Assembly (NCBI RefSeq): GCF_030272615.1
Contig: NC_081406.1
Location: 238,936,422-239,000,421, forward strand
Origin: Cryptomeria japonica
Taxonomy: Eukaryota > Streptophyta > Pinopsida > Cupressales > Cupressaceae
Direction: 5' to 3'
DNA length: 64,000 bases
Part shown: positions 22,641-34,044 of the stretch, piece after piece
Numbering within the stretch: position 1 is the first letter of the stretch
How the letters are laid out: every line of letters starts with the position of its first letter
The notes under the pieces: model-generated
Databases searched by the model: none
What the model was told of the DNA's origin: nothing
What the model saw: only the letters and a program-made list of their open reading frames with translations
Program-made: the position numbers and the translations under genes

Positions 22641-25322
22641 TGACACTGTAGCTTCAGGTAGCATATCTGATAATAGTGTCTTTACCTTCTAAAGTACTTT
22701 ATTTTTCTTTTGGATGGCCATTTGTTTTTCTTGTTCAGCCTTTGCTTTGCATAGTTCACCGAAATTAATGAGTGTTTGCCCCTTTAATTTGGATATATCA
22801 ACATTGGGCAACACTATTGGTTTCAACAGATCTACTTTGAAGCTATGCTTTTTCATATTCTTTTCTTTAGATTTGGCCGGTTGAACCAATACAATGGCTT
22901 GTGAGGCTTGATGACCCTCGGTAGGTTGCTTGGTAGAGGCAACACTTTGTTCAGTTACTTTAGCCTTTGTAGTATCCTTTGGTGTCTCAGTACTGGGTGT
23001 CTTAGTTGCAACATTTGCAGTGCTAGAAGGTGCTTAAGAGGTCTATTCTTGAGAAGTACCTTCTCCTGTTGTAGACTTGTGACCTTCGGTGCCTTGATCC
23101 ATATCCTGAGGGGCTTCAGTTGAGACAGGTTGATTGACCGGTGGATAAGGCTGAACTTGTTCCAAAATGGATTCACTAGAACGAGGTTTTGCATATGCAT
23201 TGCCTTCTATCATTTCCTGTTCCAGTGCCTCTGTATCCATGATATCTTCATCTATTTGAATGGTGTCCGCAGGGTCTTGCTCGGTGACATCAACTATTTC
23301 AATTTCTGCTTGCTCACCGACATCCTTGATTCTAAAGATTTCCTGCCACTTTTCTTTTGTCTCATTTTCCACTTCAATATACAAACCATTCATCAGTTTC
23401 AGAGCTTTTTGCTTGATGAGGAACTTTGTGTGGTAGGTTGTCAGATGTTCTTTTATTTCAGCTACAGACATATTAGGAAAGAGATGTACCAGACTTCTTT
23501 CTCTGATCTATTTCTCTGAGTCCAGGGCATATTGCCACCTGCTATCAACATGTGCATATAATTATTTTGGAAGAGAATTAGAGACTTCTAATGGGACCAG
23601 TCAGAATTTTAGAAGTGTGAAGATGACAGCTTCTTCAATTTATCTCTTTTCATCATCATTTCTGGTTTCATACTTAACATATCTGAAGGATCCAAATCCA
23701 CCAAATTCCTTCAGATTAGCACAAAAGTTTTCAACACTATGTATATTTACCTTCTTGCTCTTCACAATCTAAAATTTGCTTGCATCCTCAGATTCGGTAT
23801 CACTAGACTCTTTTGCCAAAATGAGTCTCTGAGTAGATTTCTTGTAAGTCTTTGTTACCTTAGGAGCAGTAACACTCTTTGTTTTCTTACTTGGTGAAGC
23901 TGCAGATGCTCTTGTATTTGGTCGCTTAACAGGAGGGGTCGGTGAGGCCTTTGATGTGTCCCGTTTCTTTCTTTTCAACACTTTTCCCTTTGGCAATTCG
24001 ATGCTCAATGTTATAGCTGCCTCTTGGGCTTCAGATTCCTCTTTGGTAATAGCTATAGTGCCTTTGACAGGTGTAGAGGAAGAATCCTCTTTGAATTTCT
24101 CCGATAATACCTTTATCATCTTTGTTGTCTTTCTTGTAGCTTTGGGTACTACAATGCTCATTTTTACTTTTTCCTTCACTTCTTCATAGGTTCCATACCT
24201 CAGCTTGGTAGCATGCCTTGGTAGTGTAAGAAATGCATCAATTTGTTGTTGTGTGAGGTCAAAATCAATCTTCTAACCCATAGGTGGCAAAGATTGAGTT
24301 CTCGGTTCCACAACATTCACATAACAGTAATCAGTGTCTACTTCAAAACATATATCATCTTTGTATTTTTCCACTAGCTTGGGTGGAATCCGGTATCTGT
24401 TATGAATTTTCTCCTGAAACTTATTGAAGTAATCATCCATAATATCATTAAAATTATCACCTAGCTTCTTGATGAAGTCATTGATCTGATGGGTGATTGG
24501 TTGGTGTAGTTCCCAAACAATTTTACCGATTGTTGGAAAGAATTTTTCAAAATAGAAAAACATGCATACAAGTAGTGATCCAAACTTTAGTATATTAGCT
24601 GAGTTGTTCTTCTTCAGCTTCCTGATGGTGTTCAGATTCTCAAACAAGTTTTTCAGCAACACCTCACATAGATCAATTTTCATTCCCTTTTTCACAATTT
24701 TGTATGCTAAGTCTACTGCTACACAGGGTACACTATTTTCCCTTGCTGATTGGAAGAAACAGTAACCAATTACTCTAATGGCAAACTTTACTTCTGCATC
24801 AGTGACATTGTTTAATTTTAGTCCTCTGCAATCTGATTTTACTCTGATTAAACTGATCAATTCTTTCTGTGATATCATCTTCTAAGCTCGTGCATGATCA
24901 TAAATAGGGTAACCAGTGATCAGATGAATGATTTCCTTGGTAATCTTAAATGGTTGCTCTTCTAACCACATGAAATCATTGTGAACTCTGCTCAGAACAA
25001 ACTTGACCCATTGCGGTTTGAACACATGGGGATAGGTTAGGGCTTAAGTCAATCCCTTGATCTTAATGTGCTCATACTTGCTATCCATTTTACCATCGGT
25101 GCATAATTCATCATATGTGTCTTTGATTTCTACATGACCGAGTTCTTCAACACGATATTTGGTGAAGAATCTCACATCCTAGACTAATAAAAATGTATCT
25201 GGGATGAGTGAAAATGTGGTTTTGTCATCCGGTTCAGATGCAATTTTGGGAGTTAAAGAGTATTTTAGTGAGGGCTTTTCGATGTTCTCAACAACAATGG
25301 GATCTTGGATCTTAGGTGCCAT
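22640..25322 (-). pseudogene. Unknown second ORF of minus copia-like element (about 890 aa)
   Basis: ATG at 25322 (MAPKIQDPIVVENIEKPS). I do not recognise it. N-terminal third: a globular, aromatic-rich region (PQWVKFVLSRVHNDFMWLEE, EIIHLITGYPIYDHARA, FAIRVIGYCFFQSAREN). Middle: Lys/Ser/Pro-rich, nuclear-signal-like (LKRKKRDTSKASPTPPVKR) at about 24000. Then an acidic and a Thr/Pro/Gln-rich stretch at 23350-22950, and a helical C-terminus (LKGQTLINFGELCKAKAEQ). Stops at about 25155, 25045, 24885, 24275 and 23770 are TAG (Gln or Trp expected). It has the same strand as the gag-like gene upstream and lies about 550 bases 3' of it, where pol would sit. No protease, integrase or RT motif is present. 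Confidence 0.6.
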
Positions 25323-25873
25323 TTGTAGATTTCAGATAAGAACTAACAAAAGATCCTTAGGGTTTGAAGATTTTCAAATGGTAGACACTTCACTCTTTAG
25401 CAGATAATGACAACTTGATAAGATCGGTAAACCAACTTAACAATGCTATGAGATTGATGTAAATACCTTGAATTTTGCTTTGTAGGAGGTTTGGTCACCT
25501 TTGAATCGCTTGCTCTATTCTCTTGAAAACTTGGTGAGTGAAAAATGACCGCATAAATGCTTTAAGTACACAATATACCTTATCGGGCTCCGTGCAGGTT
25601 AGGTCAAAAGCATTAAATGCACTTGGTTCCACTAAACTTTCTTTCCTTTATTTGCACTTTAACAGAGTAACCAAACTTCCTTCATTTACCGACTTGACAG
25701 GCTTCCTGTATTCACTGACTTGACAGGTTTCCTGTATAGTGCTTCAAAAGACTTTGATAGAATTTCAAACTTACTACTACATCTTAACTATGCGGATTTT
25801 GAATTAAGCACATAATAAAGTAGGAACTGTTAAGATTTAACCTTGAGAGAATGCATTCCTTTCATACCTTTAC
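25323..25873 (-). other. Non-coding spacer between gag-like gene and second ORF
   Basis: No coding signal on either strand. Contains two tandem copies of a 25-bp unit (ac[c/t]gacttgacagg[c/t]ttcctgta) at 25688-25738. It may hold the promoter of the second ORF, but I see no clear TATA box. Confidence 0.5.
25688..25738. repeat. Tandem duplication, about 25-bp unit
   Basis: accgacttgacaggcttcct followed by the same unit with two C/T differences. Confidence 0.75.
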
Positions 25874-27231
25874 CGATTAATTTGGAATAGGTGCACCTAA
25901 CTTGATAGGTAAGGTGCTTTCTTCATTTGACACAATTTCCTTGTTTTTCCAAATCATCTTTAATTTGCCTTTTATTTCTTCAGTGTCTTCTCTAGGTTGA
26001 TCTCTGCAATCTCTAGCTAAGTGTCCCACTTTGTGACAATGAAAACATGCCATACCAGGATTTCTCCATGATCTTCGGTTGTTCATCCCAAACCTTATAA
26101 AGCAGTTGGCACTTATGTGTCCATATCTTCCACAACATTCACACCATATCTCCTTGTATTGCAATCCCATGGTACTGCAGAATACTATTGGTAAGGATTT
26201 GTGTGAGTTCGGTAGCCTCCAGTGTTTGCTTGGTGTGCATACCACATATAGTTCTTTTGCTTAAACCAACACTTCTCGGTACTATGTCCATATCTATTGC
26301 AGTTTTTACAAAACCCTTTGAATTTTGCCTTCTTATAATTGTTAACAAACTTTGTCCTACATTGATTAAATGTGTGACCATATTTATTGCAATTATAACA
26401 ATAACCATTGGGCTTAGTGACATTCAGTTGCTTACCTTTTCTGATTTGGCACATGTTGGCAATATGACCTTGATTTCCACAGTACTTGCAAATAGGCTTC
26501 TTTCTTTTGATGTTCTTCTTGATTCCAGCTTGCTTTGATGATTCTCCTCTCTCGATGGTATGAATTCCTTTCTTGGTAGAGTCTTTTCCTTTGTAACCGA
26601 GTCTTGCATCTTTGTTGGGTCATCTTGTATTCAGTTGCTCATCCAACATCTTTGATGCTTCATAACTCTTCTTCAGTGATTCTTTGGATTTCTTCTCTGT
26701 TTCAAGTTCATTGGTCAACCTTGATACTTCAAGTTTCAATGCTTGATTCTCATCATCTTTAAGATTTGCTTCATGATGTGCATAACCTAGTTGATCTGAT
26801 AGATTTTGTTGAATCCCAGTCAATCTTATGATTTCATCATTCTTTTCAGATACTAATGCTTCAAGTTGTTGTTTCTCTCTTTCTAGATCTCTTACTTTAT
26901 CCTTGGTTGTCCTTAATGCATCAAGATTTTCAGTCATCTGTGTGCTGAACTGTTCATGTTCTCTTTTCATTGCTTTTAGTTGATCAGCCAGTGCTTTGTT
27001 CTTTTCTCTCAATACTTCAATCATTTCTTTAGTCTCTTCAGACATACTGTTCTCAGATGATGTCTCAATTTGTTCCACTAACTCTTGAGAGTCCTGCAAA
27101 TCATCAGATAATCTTCTTCTTACTTTCAGAGATTTTTGCGTTTGCCTTTGCATGTCTGCAATCACTTGATTAGCATGATCCAACTCTTCTTGCAGATACA
27201 CAATCCTCTGAGATTGTTTATAGCCTTCCAT
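25874..27231 (-). pseudogene. Gag-like protein: coiled coil plus five zinc knuckles
   Basis: Starts MEGYKQSQRIVYLQEELDH at 27231, just inside the primer-binding site. About 200 residues of coiled coil (VRDLEREKQQLEALVSEK, LTNELETEKKSKESLKKSYE), then a basic stretch, then CCHC knuckles: CKYCGNQGHIANMC (about 26490), CYNCNKYGHTFNQC (26400), CKNCNRYGHSTEKC (26310), CECCGRYGHISANC (26140), CFHCHKVGHLARDC (26040). It ends GAPIPN near 25877. Most copia Gags have one knuckle and an N-terminal capsid domain, which I do not see here. A frameshift or two separates the pieces near 26430 and 26240. Position and primer-binding site say it belongs to the minus LTR element. Confidence 0.72.
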
Positions 27232-27276
27232 TGATAAGATCTTTCTCTTTAGGTTGTTAAACCCTTTTCCAAGATT

Positions 27277-27292
27277 GAGGCTCTGATACCAA
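27277..27292 (-). other. Primer-binding site, initiator tRNA-Met
   Basis: On minus TGGTATCAGAGCCTC directly after the LTR terminus GGGCCTAACA (27294). Confidence 0.88.
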
Positions 27293-27293
27293 T

Positions 27294-28458
27294 TGTTAGG
27301 CCCAATATGGAAAGCTAATGTACTGAGAGGGGAGGGGTGAATCAGTACTACAAAACTTTTCTTCAACAATAACTTTACTATTAAGCATAAACTGAATAGT
27401 GCAGTAACATAATATAATGCTAAACCAAACAAATAACAATCATACATGATTCACTCCATAACACTTATATTTTGGTTGCGCAGAAACTCTTGGTTAGAGA
27501 GAAAAACTGTGGTGGGGATGGCACCCACAACTTCACTACTGCAATAATAAAGGGTGCTCGGTTAGAGCTACATGTTTAGCTATTTTTGATAGCTTTCCCT
27601 GTTAGGAGTATCAAGATCTATTAGATCTACCTTGCTAAAGGTTTTAACAACACTTAATCTAAATGCTGCACCTGGTTAGAGGCTTTACAATTTATAGACT
27701 TGGTTAGAGTCTTTTACCCTATTAAAGGTTTCTCTTACAGTTTCAAATTATTACAATAAAATCATTACAAATATCTGCAACTTTACATTTGAAATGTTAT
27801 AGCAGATTCTATGTTTTGAAATAAGATTACCTTGCTTATAGCATACCTTGATAACCCATATAGTAACTCGGTAAACCCTTCTATTTACTCTGTTCTTTGA
27901 CTGTTCTCTGAAAACCTTCTCGGTGACCTCTGTTTCTCTATAACAGTCATAACACTTAGTGCTTTCACATGTCTTGCTTCATATATTTCTATATCTTCCT
28001 TTCTGTTATACTACATGTGTATATCTGATCTCAATCCATGATGTATAAATAGATCTCTTATGTCGGTGATCCATTCATTGCTTCGATCTTACAAACATGT
28101 TTTATCAAATGAATAACCATGCAAAATATTTCATTGGTTAGATGACCTCAAAATCATAAACAATCTTTAAGTGCAATTTCTAATGTGATAACGGTTCTAT
28201 GTTTCTCGATCTTGTACAATGTTTCCATATGTATGTCCAGGTTCAATGAATCTGGTAACACGTTTCACTCAGTGTATATCAACTCGGTGTATCATCTTTG
28301 CTGCTCGGTAAACATGGAATGATACTCGGTAGACAGCTCGGTGCATACTGGGCTTTATGACTAGTTTCTTCTATTACTGACTGCATATCGACTGAATATT
28401 TCGGTAAAGTTAACCGACTAGAGTATATAGAATAATTTTGAATATAAAACTAATGGCA
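27294..28458 (-). repeat. 5' LTR of minus copia-like element (about 1.16 kb)
   Basis: The internal end is firm: on minus it finishes CTCTCAG...GGGCCTAACA before the primer-binding site. The outer end near 28458 (minus start TGCCATTAG) is a guess and may be truncated. The accgagt / cggtaaac motifs and the cccctcccctctcag block are shared with the LTRs at 4859 and 28759. Confidence 0.65.
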
Positions 28459-28758
28459 ACTTGATAAGTAGTAATAGTCAAAGTGGGAAAAGACTAAATG
28501 GTAGACTAAATGGTAAAGCCCTAAATGGAGAAGATAACAGAAGACTAATGACAGGGGGAGAAGATTACTGAAAAAGGGAGAAGACTAAATGCAAGATTAG
28601 AGAAAGAGGGAGAAAGCCTAGAAGACTTCAGAAGAAGAAAACAACTCAAGGATAACAGGAGAAGTCTCCACAAGCAATTTGAATCCGAATCAATTTGAAT
28701 ATCTTGTTGGTATTACCATTTAAAAGTTTGTATTGCCATCAATGCCAAAGGGGGAGAT
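28459..28758 (+). other. Copia 3' UTR remnant with purine tracts
   Basis: No coding. Rich in gggagaaga repeats; ends aatgccaaagggggagat immediately before the next LTR, matching 4840-4858 of element A. Confidence 0.7.
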
Positions 28759-29126
28759 TGTTGGCATTTCAATAGAAGAAGATTGTTGATATTTCATTAA
28801 GGATATTGAGAAGGTTGTTGAAGATTATTGATATAACTGAAGAATGATGATAATTATCTTTATAACATTATTTTGTCATTGATGTCAAGAAATTGATATT
28901 TTGATTCAGTATGATGTTGCCATATCTTGAGAAGATTGATTTGAAGAGAATTAAGATGTCTGTAAAAGACACAGAAAGAATGTGATGAATAAGGGGAGAA
29001 ATAAGTTATTCAATGGGCAGCTATTACCGAGTAAGACAATGATGAGATCATGATGTTTAGATTGTTTTGATATCCTACATACGTTGTTGATTGTAAGGTT
29101 AATACTATACTATGTCACCGAGCAAA

Positions 29127-29195
29127 GAACCTAGTCGGTAAACCCTAAAGAACCTAGTCGGTAAACCCTAAGGAACCTAGTCGGTAAACCCTAAG
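29127..29195. repeat. 23-bp minisatellite, 3 copies, in the LTR
   Basis: gaacctagtcggtaaaccct plus aaa or aag, three times in tandem. Confidence 0.92.
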
Positions 29196-29586
29196 GTTAT
29201 TGATATCGGTTAATGAAGACGGAATGTCTACCGAGTGAAGTTTAGTATTTACCGAGTTGCAACTGAGTTATGACAGATCGCATTGGATGGATAAAAGCGT
29301 TATTTAATGAAGGATGTTGATGAGCTGGAGATGAATAAATGATTGGTATGACATGCAAAAAATTTGTTAAGGATATACGGCTTTGAAAATTCAGGAGCTA
29401 GATCTACAGCACAGATTGAACCGCTTAACTTAGCACAAGTTCCAAGAATGGAATGCAAGTTCCAAGGTGAGGTAAAACATTTTACAAATCGAAGGATACA
29501 TTGAACCTAGTCAAGATTGAAGATCCGATGGCTATGATTGATCATGGGAAATGTGATCAAGGAGATTCAACGGTTAGCAAATTGTT

Positions 29587-29594
29587 TATAAATA
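29587..29594 (+). promoter_or_regulatory. TATA box of copia LTR
   Basis: TATAAATA followed by agg, about 700 bases before the LTR end. Sister position in LTR A is TATAAG at 5410. Confidence 0.5.
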
Positions 29595-30293
29595 AGGAAT
29601 TGTTGATAAACAATGTATGCGGGCAAGTGTAAGCACAACGATTCTACATAGTGATTACCAAGCACATAAGCTTGAAGACCCGTTTGAATAATAGAGTAGG
29701 GAGCCCAGCAGAGGGACAAGATAAGTCCTATGACAAGATTGTTTTGAGCAAATATAATCTACTTTAGCATTTTAGATGTGAAGTTGCAGATATATTTTAT
29801 TACTGTTATTTTGTAAAGTGACAGAAAACCTCTTAACCGAGTGGACTTAACAGTCTTATTTGTAAACCCTCTAGCAAGGTAACATTCTAGTTGAGTGTTT
29901 GAAATCCTTTGACAAGGTCACTTCTAACAAAGTGAATATCCTAACAGATCTGAGGGAAATCTTTTAACAGGGTCATATCTAGCAATGTGTTTGTAATCTT
30001 TAACATGATTTTCTTTTAACCGAGCATACTCTAGAAGAGCATATTTCTTAGTGGGTCCGAAATCCCACAGTGGTTTTTCCTTATTTGGGTTTCCACGTTA
30101 AATCTAGTGTTATATGTGTTATGATGATTATGTGTTTATGAGTTAGCATGTTTAGCAATTTTTGGTTATATAGCTGAAGTATAAGTTACCGAGGTTGAAT
30201 CTGTTGATTTTATGGAAGATTAAGTTTGTATGATTCATCCCCCCTCTCATCTTTATAGCCTTTGGCATCAGAACTTTACATATCCTTACAACA

Positions 30294-31600
30294 CAAATTG
30301 GAAGGATGAAAAACCTTTTCAATAGCAAAAGGGTAAACAGGAACAAGAAACTCCTGACCCGTTGCAAAAACATACAGTGAACATGGTGGAAGATACACCT
30401 TGGCATGTTGCTTGTCAATCACCCCATTCATCTGAATATTGTGTTGTAGCACAATTTATTTCTGCCAAGGAAGAGACACATGAAGAAGAGGAAGAAACCT
30501 TTGAAGGAGACAATGTTGATTGTCTTATGTTTTCTTCTTATCTTGGAGAAGCAGAATATTCTTCCGACTTTGAAACTCAGGACTTTGATATAGATAATTA
30601 AAGGTAAATAAATAAAACATATCATCAACAAGTTTTTTCTGATGAAGAGTTATCTATTGATGACCAGATGTGTAATGTTGAACAAGGTGATATTTTTGTG
30701 TCCTTGAGAAGACCCTTAAAAGAAGAGATTGCCAGAATAACAAATGCTATGGTAGCTCAGGTAAAAAGCAACCATCAATTGAGAAACAAGATTGTGGGTG
30801 AAGACCAGGGAAATCCTTCTGGTTTATTTGTCAAAGAGTTAAAAAATAAAGGCAAAGGGGTCAAGGAGGATAAATGAAAAAAAGATGCAATCAAAATTAA
30901 GGAGGTCAAGAGAAAGGAGTGGGCTAAGAAAGTAGAGGTTGTAAAACCTATTGAAAAAACTTCCCCACCTAAGATGAAGGCGAAGATGGTTGAAAAAATT
31001 GCTTTTCTTACTGAAGGAGACTTATAGAAAACACAAAGTATTGAAGGCAACAAACCAAAGAAATATGAAGAACAATCAGGTATGCCACTTGAATTACCAA
31101 ATTACACACTTGTGGATATGCTTCAATTGCTTTCTCAGATTACAGTTAGGGATCCTTTACAAGAGATGTTAAGAATTGAAGAGCATAGGGAGAAAGCCAT
31201 GGCTTGGGTCAAGGGTGTTTCTCATTATGTTGAAATTGAAAATGAGAATGTATCTCATAATGTAAAGGAGAAAATGATTAAAAATGAAATAAAGGATAAA
31301 GAGTTAGAGGGAATGTTTTCTTAGATTCTCAAAATTTATCTTGAAGATACAATAGGTGAGAGCCCTGACAATATAGACCCTTGCTTTCTGAGTGTTATTA
31401 TAAATGGAGGAGTCTTGAAGAATTGTATGATTGATTCTGGGGCCTCAAATAATGTCATGCTAGTAAGGATAATGCAGTCCATGGGTTTGAAAGTAGATAC
31501 TCCTCATGGAAGCTGTTGTGCCATGGATTCAAGAGAAGTGCCTGTGATAGGAACTATAAAGATACTACCTTATAAACTTGCTACTTTCCCTGAGAAATAA
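30294..31600 (+). pseudogene. Tat-like Gag C-terminus and protease
   Basis: Opens in frame with TNWKDEKPFQ-stop-QKGKQEQ, an Asp/Glu-rich tail (KEETHEEEEETFEGDN) and Lys-rich linkers, then a conserved block (LPNYTLVDMLQLLSQITVRD) and the protease NCMIDSGASNNVML at 31411-31455 with the DSGA active site. Stops include TAG near 30322 (Gln), TAG near 31025, TAG near 31322 and TAA at 31600. The N-terminal Gag part is absent because the copia LTR precedes it. Confidence 0.82.
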
Positions 31601-31916
31601 TTAACTATGAGTGTCCTAGTTGTAAAAATTCCACCGTATTATGGGATGTTATTGTCAAGAAAGTGGAGTGTCTCTATGGGAGGAAGTTTGCAAGTCTTAT
31701 TCTACCTTTTGCATTGATGGTAAAAATGTAAAGGTCAAAAGAGAATCCAGGGTACCATATATGATGGTGCATGCAACACAATCTGATGAAGACATGACTT
31801 GTTTTATAGACACATGGATAAATGCATTCAGGGTTGAAGATTCTCCACAAAAGAAAAGGGAACAACCTCCATTATTGGGTGAATAAGTAGAAAAATAATT
31901 AGGAGATGATAATTTA

Positions 31917-32270
31917 TGGACTATGTATTTCGATGGAGCCAATTCTAAGGAGGGCTTAGGAGTAGGTGTGTTATTCATATCACCTCATGGAGAAACTTTT
32001 AAATTTTTCTTTACTCTGGCCTTTACATGTACAAATAATGTGGCAGAATATGAAGTGTTGTTGCTTGGGTTGAGACTATCTGAAAAAAATGGGATAAAGA
32101 ATCTCAAAGTTGTTGGAGATTTTGAGTTAGTCATATCCCAAATTAGATCTAAATATGCATCAAAAAATAAAAGGCTGAAGTAGTATAGGAATGTTGTATG
32201 GGACCAAATTGAGAGTTTTGATGGATTTGGTATTAAATGGAAAGAAAGGAGCCATAACATAATGGATGAT
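31917..32270 (+). pseudogene. RNase H-like domain (archaeal type) placed before RT
   Basis: MYFDGANSKEGLGVGVLFIS, then NNVAEYEVLLLGLRLSEKNG, KVVGDFELVISQIR and KNKRLK-stop-YRN. The D-x-A...E-Y-E...GD pattern is the Asp/Glu set of RNase H, of the second type found in Tat-lineage gypsy elements. It is followed by a linker (SLVLDN, EFDFSAFV, PRGLVVLERVF) leading to RT. It lies between protease and RT, not after the usual RNase H. Confidence 0.8.
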
Positions 32271-32749
32271 CTCCTAGAAAATATAGCTCTAAGGCCAGAG
32301 GATATTACTTTTGCTGGAATCTCAAAGATTGAGATTCAAGCGAGCCCTTTAGTCCTTGACAACATTGAAAGCTATCAGGTTTTTAATGATGATGATGATA
32401 TTTTAAGATTTCTACATTGTGTAGATGAATATGAAAATTAGGAGTTTGATTTCAGTGCCTTTGTATAGATAGATGATGACAAAGAAACAATCTTTGGGAA
32501 GGAAGTGATTCAATTGAAGACAAGCAAAATTCCCAGAGGTCTGGTTGTTTTAGAGAGGGTGTTTGATAGTCAAGATAAGGATAAGGTTATTATTAATGCC
32601 CCACACCCTGAAGATTTAGAAGAAGTTAACCTTGGGACATAAGGAGTGCCAAGGAAGGTATATATTGGAAATAAAATGTCACCTAGGGTTAAGAAAATGC
32701 TAATTGATTTGTGAGAAAATATAAGCATGTTTTTGCTTGGTGATATGAT

Positions 32750-34030
32750 GACCTAAAGGCTTACAGGGAAGATTTATTTCAACATGAGATTCCTTTGAAA
32801 GAAAATGCCAAGCCTTTTAGACAAAAGAAGAGGCCTATTAATCCAACATTAACACCTAAAATGCAAGAGGAGCTAGTCAAGCTAAGAGATGATGGGATTA
32901 TAAAACCTATCAGACATTCATCATGGGTGTCTAACTTGGTACTTGTAAGAAAATGGAATGGAGATATCGGATTTGTGTTGATTTTAGAAATCTAAATATA
33001 TCTTCATTAAAAGACAACTATCCATTGCCTAATATGGAAGCAATGTTACAAAGGGTAACAAGGTGTGATCTCTTGTCTATGATGGATGGATTTTTGGGGT
33101 ACAATCAAGTAATTGTTAAAGAATCAGAACAATACAAAACAACATTCACTACACCTTGGGGAACCTATGTTTATATAAGAATGCCTTTTGGTTTGACAAA
33201 TGTAGGAGTGACATTTCAAAGAGCCATGTATGTCGCATTTTATGACATTATAAATGTGTTCTTAGTGGTATATCAGGATGACTTAACAACCTATTCCAAG
33301 AAGGAAAGTGATCGTTGTGGTCACCTTGAAAAAAAATTTGACAGAGCTGTTGAATATGGGATATCTTTAAACCTCCAAAAATGTGCTTTTGGGGTAATTG
33401 AAGGTAAGTTGCTAGGTCACATTGTTTCAAAATATGGTGTAAGAATTGACTCGGAGAGAGTAGTAGTAATTGACAAAGTCCCTCAACCCAGAATAGTGAA
33501 AGGTATCCAATCTTTCTTTGGGCAGATTAATTTTCTAAGAAGGGTTGTCACTAATTTCGCTGAAATTAGTAGACCTATATCCAATATGTTTAAGAAAGGT
33601 GCAAAGATAGAATGGAACGAGGAACCAATTAAATAATTCCAAGAGATCAAGCAGGCTATTAAAAATGCACCTGTTCTGAAAACACCTGATTACGACAAAC
33701 CTATGCAGATTTTTTCATTTGCATCTTTTCATACTATTGTTGCTGTATTGTTACAAAATAATTTAGAAGGTTTTGAACAACCTATAGTATTTTTTAGTAA
33801 ATATTTGCAAGCTACAGAGCTGAAATACGATTTAAATGAAAAACAAGCTTATGCACTAGTGAAGGTTGTTCAAGATTTTAGGAGTTATTTGATTCAGAGC
33901 AACAGTGGTTGCATATGTGCCTAGTGCTGCAATTAAAGATATTTTCACACAACATGAAGTACCTAGAAGAAGATGTTGATGGATAAATAGGATCCAAGAA
34001 TTTAACATTGATATCTAAATCACTAAATTA
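32750..34030 (+). pseudogene. Tat-like reverse transcriptase and RNase H
   Basis: RT: EIPLKENAKPFRQKKRPINP, IIKPIRHSSWVSNLVLVRK, CVDFRNLN, NYPLPNMEAMLQRV, TTPWGTYVYIRMPFGLTN, then VVYQDDLTTYSK with both active-site Asp present. RNase H: IFSFASFHTIVAVLLQN, IVFFSKYLQATELKYDLNEK and the YVPSAAIKDIFTQ-type tail. A frameshift near 32985 joins WRYRICVDF; a TAA at 33635-33637 and others interrupt. The stop near 34016 reads TAA. Confidence 0.88.
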
Positions 34031-34044
34031 GTGAGAGGACAAGG

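Larger units (their letters stand above)
28759..30293 (+). repeat. Copia 3' LTR (about 1535 bp)
   Basis: Starts TGTTGGCATTTCAATAG after the polypurine tract; ends ...CCTTACAACA. It shares start, TATA context, ggtttttcc...gtttccacgt and cccccctctca blocks with the LTR at 4859-6273, so it is a related family. Its pol is absent. The Tat-like Gag frame begins right after it, so it lies inside that element. Confidence 0.82.

Noticed and set aside
23130-23519. Plus-strand ORFs opposite the unknown minus ORF (also 22908-23123, 26188-26538)
   Set aside because: Shadows of the minus reading frames, with no domain content.
6274-27293. Treating the minus copia pol fragment (6274-8305) and the minus gag-like gene (25874-27231) as one split element
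   Set aside because: Possible by strand and order, but protease and the integrase N-terminus are missing, and a large unrelated ORF sits where pol should begin. I left them separate.
29127-29195. Interstitial telomere repeat (aaaccctaa occurs in each unit)
   Set aside because: Only one telomere-like heptamer per 23-bp unit; the repeat is a minisatellite within an LTR.
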